This document shows positions 15,446-24,242 of a DNA stretch of 35,847 nucleotides, in pieces (positions within the stretch are counted from its first letter, which is position 1; each line of letters starts with the position of its first letter). The stretch comes from Myxococcaceae bacterium (GTDB lineage: Bacteria > Myxococcota > Myxococcia > Myxococcales > Myxococcaceae), in NCBI GenBank assembly GCA_017881265.1, contig JADGRA010000029.1, forward strand, positions 1 through 35,847, in the 5' to 3' direction. Below the pieces are notes generated by a model. That model searched no databases. It was not told the DNA's origin and saw only the letters and a list, made by a program, of their open reading frames with translations. The position numbers were made by a program, and so were the translations under genes.

Positions 15446-16222
15446 GTGAACAACCGCGTGGTCCTCATCGGCGCTGAGCAGGACTTCTTCCTCGACCTCT
15501 TGGAGATGCTTGTCCCAGGCGGTGCCTGCGACCCGTTGACGTCTCTGGACGAGGTGGCGCCTGGCCAGGTGCCGCCACCCCCGACCGGCCCCTTCGAGGT
15601 CTGGTTCATCGGCAGTGACGTGGACGGCCTGAACGAAGTTCGCCGGATGCGCGCCCTGGGAGAACCCCCCGCGGTGGCCTTCCTCAACGTGTGCGGCGTG
15701 GAAGACAACGTGCTGTTTCACGCGGACCGCCTGCTGTCCGAGGACCCCCGCCTGCAGGTGGTGCTCGTCGTGCCGGCCAACCACGAGGACTGGGAAGCCA
15801 GCGCCACCGCCCTCGGACACCGGGACCAGGTGGTGGTGCTAAAGCGGCCGTTTGACGGCATTGAAGCCCGCGAGCTCGCCCACCAGCTGGTGGAGCGCTG
15901 GAACCAGTTCGACCGGGTCCTGGCGCGCCTGCCGCTGCCGCTGCACGTGGCCGAGCCCGTCAAGCCGGTCACCTTGGGCGGTGGCTCCGACAACCGGGTG
16001 GCCGTGCTGAAGGACGCCTTCCGTGCCATCCGCGCCCTGGTCGACGCCTTGTCCGCCCGCTGTTCGGAGCTCGAGTCCCACGCGGCCCGTGCCAACGAGT
16101 TGGAGGAGGCCGGAAATACCTTCGAGGTGGTGGCGCGTGCGCTGGCCGGCCTCCGACGGATGGAGTCGCTGGTGGAGCGCGACGGCAGTCCGGTCGACTT
16201 GCGCAGGCTTCCTCAAGCCTGA
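15446..16222 (+). CDS. Degenerate receiver-domain (pseudo-receiver) protein with a C-terminal helical tail
   Basis: A 258-residue protein from the GTG at 15446; the in-frame stretch upstream has no convincing start. Residues of about 1-150 align by eye with the receiver domain of myxobacterial hybrid histidine kinases, including LQVVLVVPANHEDWEASATALG and the typical end VVVLKRPFDGIEARELA with the conserved Lys-Pro (Lys at about 133). The phospho-acceptor position is Asn81 in VAFLNVCGVE where active homologues have Asp, and the N-terminal acidic pair is reduced to GAEQD. It should therefore not be phosphorylated normally. Residues of about 185-245 are predicted to be a helical coiled coil (ALSARCSELESHAARANELE). 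No kinase domain is present. It may be a phosphorylation-independent partner protein. Confidence 0.7.
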   Translation: MNNRVVLIGAEQDFFLDLLEMLVPGGACDPLTSLDEVAPGQVPPPPTGPFEVWFIGSDVDGLNEVRRMRALGEPPAVAFLNVCGVEDNVLFHADRLLSEDPRLQVVLVVPANHEDWEASATALGHRDQVVVLKRPFDGIEARELAHQLVERWNQFDRVLARLPLPLHVAEPVKPVTLGGGSDNRVAVLKDAFRAIRALVDALSARCSELESHAARANELEEAGNTFEVVARALAGLRRMESLVERDGSPVDLRRLPQA

Positions 16223-16252
16223 GCCGTCCTGGTTGGCCCTATGGCCTCTTCC

Positions 16253-17275
16253 TCACTTCGTGGCGGGAAGTGTGTCGGTGAAGACGAGAAGCTTTCCGGC
16301 CTTTGGGTCACAGACGTAGGCGTGGCCGACGTCGTCCGCCGCGACGCAGTGGGCGTCGGCGGCAGTCAGCACGGTGGCCAGGGCCTGTAGGCTTCCATCC
16401 GGCTTCACCCCGAGGATGGCCATGGTGGCGGTGTCGCCACCGGGCACGTAGAGGTGGGCCAGGCTTGGGCTGTAGGCCAGAATGTCGACTCCCTTGCCGC
16501 TCGTGTCCAGCGAGCCGACGATGCGGCCCGAGTGAGTCACATCCAGGACGGTGGCCTTGCCCTCCTCGCAGCCGGCGAAGAGCAGGCCGCGCGCCTCGTC
16601 CAGGGCGCTGCCGCGGGCGCCCACGCAGCCGTTTGACCAGTGGGCGACGTCCTTGTGCCCCTGAAGGTCGAGGGCCACCGTGGTGCTGTGCCAGGTGTGG
16701 GTGTAGGCGCGACCGCGCGTTCCATCGATGACCAGCGACTCGGGTCCGTCCGCAATGGGGATGGTGCCCTGAGACACCAGCGCCGGGACCCCGCTGCCAT
16801 CCAGCTTGAAGTACTCGATGACTTTGCGGGCCGGCTCGGTGACCCAGACCTCGGAGGTGGCGTCCACCCAGCGCACGTAGTCTGGCGCTCCCCCAAGTTT
16901 GGCCGAGGCGAGGATGCGCAGCCGGACGGGGTCGACGATGTCGACGGTTTTGCGGCTGCGGTCGGACGCAAACACCAGGCCGTGCCCCGAGTCCGCCGAC
17001 GTGGTGCCGGCGGCGTGGCCACCGCCAAAGCCTGCCTGCGTGCTGAAGCCGTTGACGGATTCGATGGCCAACGTCTTCGGGTCAATCAGGTTGAGCAGCC
17101 CGGTCCGTCCCGAAGGGACCAGCACGCGCTTCAACGCGGGCGAAAACTGCAGGTCGTCGAAGCCGATGCCTCCGTGCCCGTGGGGCAGGAACAGCAGCGT
17201 CAGGGAGGAGGCGGCGACGGCCGCAAGCGGAACGGCAACTGCAGCTGCAAGAAGAAACTTCGCGACACGTCGCAT
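16253..17275 (-). CDS. Exported YncE-like beta-propeller protein
   Basis: A 340-residue protein with an N-terminal signal peptide or anchor (MRRVAKFLLAAAVAVPLAAVAA). The rest consists of repeated blades resembling YncE / cytochrome cd1-type beta-propellers: LNLIDPKTLAIESV, GLVFASDRSRKTVDIVDP, APDYVRWVDATSEVWVTEP, GPESLVIDGTRGRAYTHTW, SALDEARGLLFAGCEEGKATVLDV, VDILAYSPSLAHLYVPGGD and AYVCDPKAGKLLVF. No catalytic or haem-binding motif is visible. Such propellers act in the periplasm as binding or scaffold proteins. Its ligand is unknown. It converges with the pseudo-receiver gene. Confidence 0.8.
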   Translation of the reverse strand: MRRVAKFLLAAAVAVPLAAVAASSLTLLFLPHGHGGIGFDDLQFSPALKRVLVPSGRTGLLNLIDPKTLAIESVNGFSTQAGFGGGHAAGTTSADSGHGLVFASDRSRKTVDIVDPVRLRILASAKLGGAPDYVRWVDATSEVWVTEPARKVIEYFKLDGSGVPALVSQGTIPIADGPESLVIDGTRGRAYTHTWHSTTVALDLQGHKDVAHWSNGCVGARGSALDEARGLLFAGCEEGKATVLDVTHSGRIVGSLDTSGKGVDILAYSPSLAHLYVPGGDTATMAILGVKPDGSLQALATVLTAADAHCVAADDVGHAYVCDPKAGKLLVFTDTLPATK

Positions 17276-17381
17276 GGCTTGCCTTCAGTGGTCAGGGGCG
17301 CCCTGCTCCCCAGCATGCTTCAGGGGCTGGGCGGGAAGTGAAGTAAACAAGTACGGACCCCTCAAGGGGGGACTGTCCAGC

Positions 17382-18132
17382 TCAGCGCGCGGTGGCCTGG
17401 AGCGCCTTGCTCACCACCGCAGGGTCTCCGGTGAGCAGAAGCACCGCGGTCCGTCTGCACTCGCCCGCCACCCGCGCCACGTCCTCGGCGGTGACGGCTG
17501 CCAGCCGCTCGGGGTACCCGGAAAGGAAATCGATGGGGAGGTCTGCCATCCTGAGCGCGACGAGGCCCCGCGCGAGTTGGTCGTTGGTGGTCAACCGAAC
17601 GTTCGAGGCGATGCCCTGGCGCCATTTGAGAACGGCGAGCTCTTGCGGACTCAGCTGAAGGCTCCCGAGCTCATCCACGTCCTTGCGTGCGATGGCTAAC
17701 CCGCGTCAGCGACCGGTCGTCGACGCTGCCTTCAATTTGCAAGTCGCTTGCCTGCCGGAAAAAGGAGGCGGCGCCCGAAAAGCCAGCTTGCTCCCAGACT
17801 GCTTCGGGCCAGACTCCAGAGGTGCTGCCGTACCCGTTCGGCCAGCAGGCGTAGGGCGATGCGGTCGGTCGGCGTCTGGGCCCGCACCGAGCAGCCGAGC
17901 CGGATGTCGGTCTGCTTCACGCCTGTCCGGTCGATGCGGACCACTGCCACCGAACCTCCCCGTTCGGTGGCGTCCCGGGGTGGCGCTTACCCGAGGGCAA
18001 CTCGAGGTTCTTCATCTTGAAGCCGATGTCCCGGATGGCCACGCCAGGGGGCGGGACGGCGCTCACGCTCCCCGCAGCGAGGAGGGCGACGAGCACGAGG
18101 CCTCTCCACTCCCACCACCCACGTCGCGGCAT
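17382..18132 (-). pseudogene. M16-family (insulinase-like) peptidase remnant with internal deletion and frameshifts
   Basis: Pieces of one M16 zinc-peptidase-like protein lie in order on the minus strand but in changing frames. From 18132: MPRRGWW and a signal peptide (VLVALLAAGSVSA), then VPPPGVAIRDIGFKMKNLELPSG, the normal start of the mature protein. Near 17960-18000 it jumps to the second half: AVVRIDRTGVKQTDIRLGC and ALRLLAERVRQHLWSLARSSLGA. After about 17780 the frame changes (FRQASDLQIEGSVDDRSLTRV) and again near 17690 (AIARKDVDELGSLQLSPQEL, VLKWRQGIASNVR), ending at 17382 with EDVARVAGECRRTAVLLLTGDP. The first catalytic half with the HxxEH zinc motif is missing. The gene is clearly dead. 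Confidence 0.78.
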
Positions 18133-18288
18133 GGCGCCCCCAGTCAGGCCTCCCAACGGACGCAGTCTGGCTTTCCCGTGGAAAGGGTCAAGTAGAGCAA
18201 ACCGTGCAACGGGAAGCTGGGCCTGGGCGGAGGCAAAAGCGCCGGGGAGCCGCTCCTCCGTCCTGCCGGGCGTGTTACCAATTCCTCA

Positions 18289-18966
18289 ATGTGCGGCCGC
18301 TTCACGACACGACTGACGCCGGCGGAATTGATTGAGGCCTTCGGGCTGGCCGGTACCGACGTGCCCCTGGCACAGGCCCTCCCTCTCCGCTTCAACGTGG
18401 CCCCCCGGCAGCCTGTGCCGGTCGTCACCAACCAGGCCCCTCGCCTCCTCCAGGCATTTCGCTGGGGACTCGTCCCCTGGTGGGCCAAGGACCTTCGCGC
18501 TGGCGACCACCTCATCAACGCGCGCCTCGAATCACTGGGCCAGCGCCGCGCCTTCGCCAGCGGGGAGCGGCACCGCTGTCTGGTGCTGGCCGACGGCTTC
18601 TACGAGTGGAAGCGCGAGGGCGCCCGCAAGCGGCCCTTCTTCTTCGAATTGCCCGGCAGCGCCCCGTTCGCCTTCGCCGGCCTGTGGGACCGCTGGCACT
18701 CCCCCTCCGGGGAGACGGTGCACTCCTGCGTGCTGCTCACCCAGCCGGCGGTGGGGGAAGTGGCAGCCGTGCACGAGCGGATGCCGGTGGTGCTTCCGAA
18801 GCGGCTGTACGCTGAATGGCTAGCCCCCGGCGCCGTGCCGCTCTCCGCCTGGCGAGAGCCGCTGGGCAGCCTGGCGCCCCCCTTTGCCCCCCGGCCGGTC
18901 TCCACCTACGTCAATGCGGCCGCCCACGAAGGCCCGGAGTGCCTGTTGCCACCGCCGCCCGGTTGA
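18289..18966 (+). CDS. SRAP (SOS response-associated peptidase) family protein, YedK/HMCES-like
   Basis: A 225-residue protein that forms a covalent DNA-protein crosslink with abasic sites in single-stranded DNA, shielding them during replication, as known for E. coli YedK and human HMCES. All key residues are visible: catalytic Cys2 in MCGRF, Asn36 in RFNVAPRQP, Glu106 in LADGFYEWK and His162 in VHERMPVVL. Other conserved blocks are FRWGLVPWWAKD and INARLES. The initiator Met must be removed to expose Cys2. It has the normal length. The Lhr helicase gene starts 40 bp downstream on the same strand, so co-expression is likely. Confidence 0.95.
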   Translation: MCGRFTTRLTPAELIEAFGLAGTDVPLAQALPLRFNVAPRQPVPVVTNQAPRLLQAFRWGLVPWWAKDLRAGDHLINARLESLGQRRAFASGERHRCLVLADGFYEWKREGARKRPFFFELPGSAPFAFAGLWDRWHSPSGETVHSCVLLTQPAVGEVAAVHERMPVVLPKRLYAEWLAPGAVPLSAWREPLGSLAPPFAPRPVSTYVNAAAHEGPECLLPPPPG

Positions 18967-19006
18967 GAGCCCCCGCCCGCAGGGGGCATTACAGTCCTCA
19001 GACGCC

Positions 19007-22000
19007 ATGGCTGCCACCGCTGACGCCCTCGCCCACTTCCAGCCCGCGGTGCGGGACTGGTTCCGGGCATCGTTTGCCGGACCCACCGACGCACAGCGGT
19101 TCGGCTGGCCGGTGCTGGCCCGCCGAGAGTCGGCGCTCCTTTTGGCCCCCACCGGAAGTGGCAAGACGCTGGCCGCCTTCCTCAGCTGCATCGACCGGCT
19201 GATGTTTGCGCCGCTCCCTCCCCGCACGGAGCGCTGCCGCGTCCTCTACATCTCCCCACTGAAAGCCCTGGCGGTTGACGTGGAAAAGAATCTCCGCGTC
19301 CCCTTGGCCGGCATCGCCAACGTCGCGGCCGGCCGGGGCGATGCCCACCGCTTCCCCTCCATCAGCGTGCGCACCGGGGACACGCCGGCCTCGGCCCGGG
19401 CTCGCTTCCGCCGCGAGCCAGCCGACATCCTCATCACCACGCCCGAGTCGCTCTACTTGCTGTTGACGTCGCTGGCCAGAGACGCCCTGCGCAGCGTGGA
19501 CACCGTCATCATCGACGAGATTCACGCCCTCGTCCCCACCAAGCGGGGTGCCCACCTGCTGCTCAGTCTCGAGCGGCTGGAGGCCCTCGCCGGCCGCCCG
19601 CTCCAGCGCATTGGCCTCTCCGCCACGCAGCGCCCGCTGGAGGAGGTGGCCCGCTTCCTCGGGGGGGCCGTTGCCGGTGCGCCCAGCCCCGGACATGCAG
19701 TGCTGCCGCCGCTCGCGGAGGGCGCGGTGGACGCGGCCGAGGTGCGGAGCGAATTTGCCAGCGGCTGGGAGACAGCTCCCGTCTGGCGGCCCGTTACCAT
19801 CATCGACGCGGGGTCGCGCAAGGCGCTCTCCTTGCGCATTGAAGTGCCCGTCGAGGACATGGCCCGCCTGGCCCCACCGGAGGTGCGGGGAGGGCCGTCG
19901 TCCCCGCGGCCTGCCGGGGCCTCCATCTGGAGCGCCATTCACCCGCGCCTGCTGGAGTTGGTGCGCTCGCACACCTCCACGCTGGTTTTCGTCAACAGCC
20001 GCCGCACGGCGGAGCGCCTGGCAGCGGCCCTCAATGAATTGGCCGGGGAGACGCTGGTCCGGGCGCACCACGGCTCCCTGGCCCGGGCGCAGCGCCAGGA
20101 GATTGAAGAGGCGCTGAAAGCGGGAAGTCTCCGCGGGCTGGTGGCCACCAGTTCGCTCGAGCTGGGCATCGACATGGGGGCCATCGACCTGGTGGTGCAG
20201 GTGGAGGCGCCGCCCAGCGTGGCCGCCGGCTTGCAGCGCATCGGTCGCGCCGGCCACCAGCTGGGGGCGGCGAGCTCGGGCGTCCTGTTTCCAAAATACC
20301 GAGCGGACTTGGTGGCCTGTGCGGCGCTCACCCGCGCCATGCATGCCGGCGAGGTGGAGTCCATCCGTTACGCGCGCAACCCGCTCGACGTCCTCGCCCA
20401 GCAGCTGGTGGCGATGGCGGCGGTGGACGTCTGGGACGTGGACGCGCTGTTTGCGCGCGTCCGGGGCGCGGCGCCGTTCGTGGAGTTGTCGCGGCCCATC
20501 TTCGACGCTGTGCTGGACATGCTGGCCGGCCGTTATGCCTCGGAGGCGTTCGCGGACCTCCGGCCACGCCTCACCTGGGACCGCGTGGCGAATACCGTCA
20601 CCGCGCGGGAAGGCAGCCAGCGCATCGCCATCGCCAACGGCGGCACCATCCCGGACCGCGGGCTGTACGGTGTCTTCCTCGCCGGTGGCGCCCAGGGACA
20701 CGCGCGGGTGGGCGAGCTCGACGAGGAGATGGTCTTCGAGAGCAAACCCGGGGAGACCTTCCTCCTCGGCGCCTCCAGCTGGCGGATTGAGGAAATCACC
20801 CACGACCGGGTCCTCGTCTCGCCCGCGCCAGGGCAGCCGGGGAAGATGCCCTTCTGGCACGGGGACGCGGCGGCGCGGCCGCTCGAGACGGGTCAGGCCA
20901 TCGGGGCGCTGGTGCGCGAGCTGTTGAGTGTGCCCCCGCCGGTGGCTCGCGCGCGCCTCACTCAGCAGCACGACCTGGACGCGCTGGCGGCGGACAACCT
21001 CCTCCGCTATCTCGAGGACCAGCGCGCCGCCACGCAGGTCGTCCCTGACGACACGACGCTGGTCATCGAGCGGACGCGGGATGAGTTGGGCGACTGGCGC
21101 GTCTGCGTGCTCTCCCCCCTCGGGGGACGCGTCCATGCCCCCTGGGCGATGGCCATTTCTGCCCGGGTGCGACAGCGGACCGGGCTGGACGTGGAGACCA
21201 CCTGGACCAATGACGGGATTGTCGTGCGCTTCCCGGAGTCGGAGGTCCCTCCGGACACGGCTTGGCTTCTGCCCGCGGCGGACGAGGTGGAGGCCCTGGT
21301 GCTGGGCGAGCTCGGCGGGACGTCGCTGTTTGCTGCGCGTTTCCGCGAGGTGGCCGGCCGGGCCCTGCTGCTGCCCAGGAGGCGGGCCGGGGCGCGCATG
21401 CCGTTGTGGGCGCAACGCAAGCGAGCCACGGATTTACTCGCCGTGGCCTCCCGCTTCGGCAGCTTTCCCATGCTGCTCGAGACGTACCGGGAATGTCTGC
21501 GCGACGTCTTCGACATGCCGGCGCTGGTGGCGACGCTGCGGGCGGTGGGCGAGCAGCGGATGTCCGTCCGGACCGCCGACACCGCCACGCCATCCCCCTT
21601 TGCGGCCTCGCTGCTCTTCGGCTTCGTCGCCAACTTCATCTACGACGGGGATGCGCCCGTGGCCGAGCGGCGGGCGCAGGCGCTCAGCGTGGACCAGTCC
21701 CAGCTACGCGAGTTGCTGGGGGAGACGGAGCTCCGCGAACTCCTCGACGCGGAGGCCATGGCCCAGCTGGAGGCGGAGTTGCAACGCACCGACGTGCGCG
21801 CCCGGGCGCGCACCGCCGACGCCGTGCACGACCTGCTTTTGCGCCTGGGCGACTTGACGCGAAGCGAGCTTGCCGAGCGCTGCGCCTCCGAGGAAGTCAC
21901 GGCCAGCGTGGACGCGCTGGTGGCCGAGCGGCGCGCGGTGCCGCTTCGGCTGCAGGCCGAGACGCGCTACGTGGCGGTGGAGGACGCGGTGCGCTTTCGC

Positions 22001-23614
22001 GACGGGCTGGGCATCCCGCTGCCCGAGACGCTGCCTGCCGCCCTGCTGGTCCCCGTCCGGGAGCCACTCCGGGAGCTGGTGGCCCGTTACGCGCGCACCC
22101 ATGGGCCCTTCACCCTCCAGGCGCTGTGCAGCCGCTTCGGACTTTCCCCGCCTGCTGCCCGGGCCGTCCTGGGCGCGCTTGCGGCCGGCGGCGGGCTTCT
22201 GGAAGGCGCCTTCCGGCCCGGCGGGACGCAGCGGGAGTGGTGTGACGCCTCGGTGCTGTCCACGCTGCGCCAGCGCTCGCTGGCCCGGCTGCGCCACGCG
22301 GTGGAACCGGTGGAGCCCCGGACGCTGGGGCGGCTGCTGTGCAGCTGGCACGGCGTCCTGCGGCCGAGGCCCGGCCTGGACGCCATTCTGGACGCGGTGG
22401 AGCGCCTGCAGGGGTGCCCGCTTCCCGCCTCGGTGCTGGAGGCGGACGTGCTGCCGGCGCGCGTGGCGCACTACCAGCCGGGGGACTTGGACACGCTGGC
22501 GGCGGCCGGCGAGGTGGTGTGGGTGGGCGTGGAGTCCTTGGGCGAGCGGGATGGCCGGCTCGCCCTCTACCTGACGGACGCGTTGCCCCGCCTTCTACCC
22601 CCGGGGCAGGCAGCGCCCCCGGCTGAGACGCTAACCGATCGCGAGCGCGCCATCCTGTCCTACCTGGGGGGTGCCGGCGCTTCCTTCTTTGCCACCCTCC
22701 ACCAGGGCGTGGGTGGCGGCTTTGCGCGGCCCACCGTGGGCGCGTTGTGGAGCCTCGTCTGGAAGGGCCTCGTCACCAACGACACCTTCCGCGCTCTGCG
22801 TGCATTCCTGGCGCCGCCGGCGGAGGCCCGGGGCCGGCGCAGCGCCCGGGCCGTCCCGGCCTACCGCAGCCGCCGGGCGGCGCCGCCCGCGGCGGAAGGG
22901 CGCTGGTCGCTTTTGCCCGAGCGCCTCGCCCAGTCCCCGACGGAGTGGAGCATGGCCGAGGCCCAGCAGCTGCTCAGCCGGTATGGCCTGGTGACGCGGG
23001 CCATGGCGCAGGCCGAAGGGCTGCCCGGGGGCTTCAGCGCCGTGTACGACGTCTTCAAAGCCCTCGAGGAGAGTGGCCGCATCCGCCGCGGCTACTTCGT
23101 CTCGGGCGTGAGCGCGACGCAGTTTGTCCTCCCCCCCGTGGTGGACCTCCTCCGTTCGCTGCGCCAGCCGCCGGAGGTGCCGGAGGTGGTGTGCCTGGCT
23201 GCCACCGACCCGGCCAACCCCTACGGCGCGCTGCTACCGTGGAGCGAGCCGGGCGCCGCGCCTGCCCGCGCGGCCCGCGCCGTGGGCGCGCACGTGGTGC
23301 TGGTGGACGGGGCTCTCGCGGCGTGGATGGGCCGGGGAGGGCGACAAAGCTGGGTGTGGCTCCCCGACGCCGAGCCAGACAGGGGCCGCATGGCACATGC
23401 GGTGGCGCAGCAGTTCGCGGCCCTCGGACACGCGGCGCAGGCCGAACGGCACGGGGGCCTGGTGCTGGAGGAGGTGAACGGGGGCCCGGCCGAGCAGCAC
23501 CCGCTGGCGCTTTTCCTTACCGAGGCGGGCTTCGTCCCCTCCTCGTTGGGCTTTCACCTGCGGCGGCCGCGCCCGACGCTGTACGGGCTGCTGGCCCCCA
23601 AGGACGACAGCTAG
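19007..23614 (+). CDS. lhr: Lhr-family ATP-dependent DNA helicase, full length
   Basis: A 1535-residue superfamily 2 helicase, close to the usual Lhr length (about 1500). The ATG at 19007 is chosen because MAATADALAHFQPAVRDWF is the normal Lhr N-terminus; the longer in-frame extension overlaps the SRAP gene. Seen: Q-like TDAQRFGWPVL, Walker A APTGSGKT (about 47-54), DEIH box (about 170-173), IGLSATQRP, and the motif V/VI region ATSSLELGIDMGAIDLVVQ with LQRIGRAGH (about 409-417). The Lhr-specific winged-helix and core domains follow to about residue 850, then the large Lhr C-terminal region of about 680 residues (GVGGGFARPTVGALWSLVWKGL). Lhr tracks 3-prime to 5-prime on ssDNA and unwinds RNA:DNA hybrids. 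It is linked to DNA damage repair in mycobacteria. Confidence 0.95.
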   Translation: MAATADALAHFQPAVRDWFRASFAGPTDAQRFGWPVLARRESALLLAPTGSGKTLAAFLSCIDRLMFAPLPPRTERCRVLYISPLKALAVDVEKNLRVPLAGIANVAAGRGDAHRFPSISVRTGDTPASARARFRREPADILITTPESLYLLLTSLARDALRSVDTVIIDEIHALVPTKRGAHLLLSLERLEALAGRPLQRIGLSATQRPLEEVARFLGGAVAGAPSPGHAVLPPLAEGAVDAAEVRSEFASGWETAPVWRPVTIIDAGSRKALSLRIEVPVEDMARLAPPEVRGGPSSPRPAGASIWSAIHPRLLELVRSHTSTLVFVNSRRTAERLAAALNELAGETLVRAHHGSLARAQRQEIEEALKAGSLRGLVATSSLELGIDMGAIDLVVQVEAPPSVAAGLQRIGRAGHQLGAASSGVLFPKYRADLVACAALTRAMHAGEVESIRYARNPLDVLAQQLVAMAAVDVWDVDALFARVRGAAPFVELSRPIFDAVLDMLAGRYASEAFADLRPRLTWDRVANTVTAREGSQRIAIANGGTIPDRGLYGVFLAGGAQGHARVGELDEEMVFESKPGETFLLGASSWRIEEITHDRVLVSPAPGQPGKMPFWHGDAAARPLETGQAIGALVRELLSVPPPVARARLTQQHDLDALAADNLLRYLEDQRAATQVVPDDTTLVIERTRDELGDWRVCVLSPLGGRVHAPWAMAISARVRQRTGLDVETTWTNDGIVVRFPESEVPPDTAWLLPAADEVEALVLGELGGTSLFAARFREVAGRALLLPRRRAGARMPLWAQRKRATDLLAVASRFGSFPMLLETYRECLRDVFDMPALVATLRAVGEQRMSVRTADTATPSPFAASLLFGFVANFIYDGDAPVAERRAQALSVDQSQLRELLGETELRELLDAEAMAQLEAELQRTDVRARARTADAVHDLLLRLGDLTRSELAERCASEEVTASVDALVAERRAVPLRLQAETRYVAVEDAVRFRDGLGIPLPETLPAALLVPVREPLRELVARYARTHGPFTLQALCSRFGLSPPAARAVLGALAAGGGLLEGAFRPGGTQREWCDASVLSTLRQRSLARLRHAVEPVEPRTLGRLLCSWHGVLRPRPGLDAILDAVERLQGCPLPASVLEADVLPARVAHYQPGDLDTLAAAGEVVWVGVESLGERDGRLALYLTDALPRLLPPGQAAPPAETLTDRERAILSYLGGAGASFFATLHQGVGGGFARPTVGALWSLVWKGLVTNDTFRALRAFLAPPAEARGRRSARAVPAYRSRRAAPPAAEGRWSLLPERLAQSPTEWSMAEAQQLLSRYGLVTRAMAQAEGLPGGFSAVYDVFKALEESGRIRRGYFVSGVSATQFVLPPVVDLLRSLRQPPEVPEVVCLAATDPANPYGALLPWSEPGAAPARAARAVGAHVVLVDGALAAWMGRGGRQSWVWLPDAEPDRGRMAHAVAQQFAALGHAAQAERHGGLVLEEVNGGPAEQHPLALFLTEAGFVPSSLGFHLRRPRPTLYGLLAPKDDS

Positions 23615-23648
23615 CGCCAGCGCGGGTGACGTCCTCGGCGCGGGCCCG

Positions 23649-24062
23649 TCAGGCCTGGGCCTGACTGGCGAGGTCCTGGGAGGCGAGCCGGACCATGTGG
23701 ACCAGTTCCCCCAAATCGACGGGCTTCTGCGCCCGTCCCACCACCATCGGGTGGTCGGCGGCGACCGTCGCGACGGTGTGGTGTGCCGACACCAGGACGA
23801 CGCGGATGGTGGCGGCATGCGGGCCCTTGGCGAGCTCGCGCAGCAACTGGTGCCCGCTCACCTGCGGCAACATGAGGTCCAGCAGGACGACGAGGGGCGT
23901 CTTGGACCGGCTCACCAGCGCGAGCGCGGCAAACGCGTCCCGGGCGGTAGACACCGAGTAGCCCAATTCCTGGAACTTCTCCTGGAGGAAGCCGGCGAAG
24001 AAGGCCTGGTCGTCGACGACGAGGAGTTGTTGCCTGTGGGCAGAAATTTGCGGCTTCTCCAT
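23649..24062 (-). CDS. Single-domain response regulator (CheY-like receiver)
   Basis: A 137-residue stand-alone receiver domain. All phosphorylation-site residues are present: Asp17-Asp18 in LLVVDDQ, phospho-acceptor Asp62 in VVLLDLMLPQVSG, Ser92 in VVLVSAHH and Lys113-Pro in AQKPVDL. There is no output domain, so it should act by protein contact or in a phosphorelay. No sensor kinase is adjacent. It converges with lhr (34-bp gap). The start is the ATG at 24062. Confidence 0.93.
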   Translation of the reverse strand: MEKPQISAHRQQLLVVDDQAFFAGFLQEKFQELGYSVSTARDAFAALALVSRSKTPLVVLLDLMLPQVSGHQLLRELAKGPHAATIRVVLVSAHHTVATVAADHPMVVGRAQKPVDLGELVHMVRLASQDLASQAQA

Positions 24063-24169
24063 TTGTCGCGAAACGTCTCACGCCCCAGCCGGGTCCGGGT
24101 AGAGAGGCCAACAGGACCCTGGGTCACGCTGGTCCCGGCCGGGCGAAGCAACGAAAAACGGGAAATTTT

Positions 24170-24188
24170 CCGCCTGTGAATCAGGCGG
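24170..24188. terminator. Inverted repeat between the unknown gene and the response regulator
   Basis: CCGCCTG-TGAAT-CAGGCGG is a perfect 7-bp stem with a 5-nt loop. Read on the minus strand it is followed by AAAATTT and, 7 nt on, TTTTT. It may therefore end transcription of the unknown gene at 24243, upstream of the response regulator promoter. Confidence 0.4.
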
Positions 24189-24242
24189 TGCCGGCCGCGG
24201 CTGCCATGGCATGGGCCGATTCGAAAAGGTCGCTGCCGCCTG

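Noticed and set aside
17358-17369. CCCC-TCAA-GGGG hairpin after the M16 remnant
   Set aside because: Four G/C pairs without a following T run; too weak to call a terminator in this base composition.
18998-21415. 805-residue open frame on the minus strand opposite lhr
   Set aside because: It mirrors the codons of a well-supported helicase gene; long antisense frames are expected at this GC content, and it shows no recognisable protein motif.
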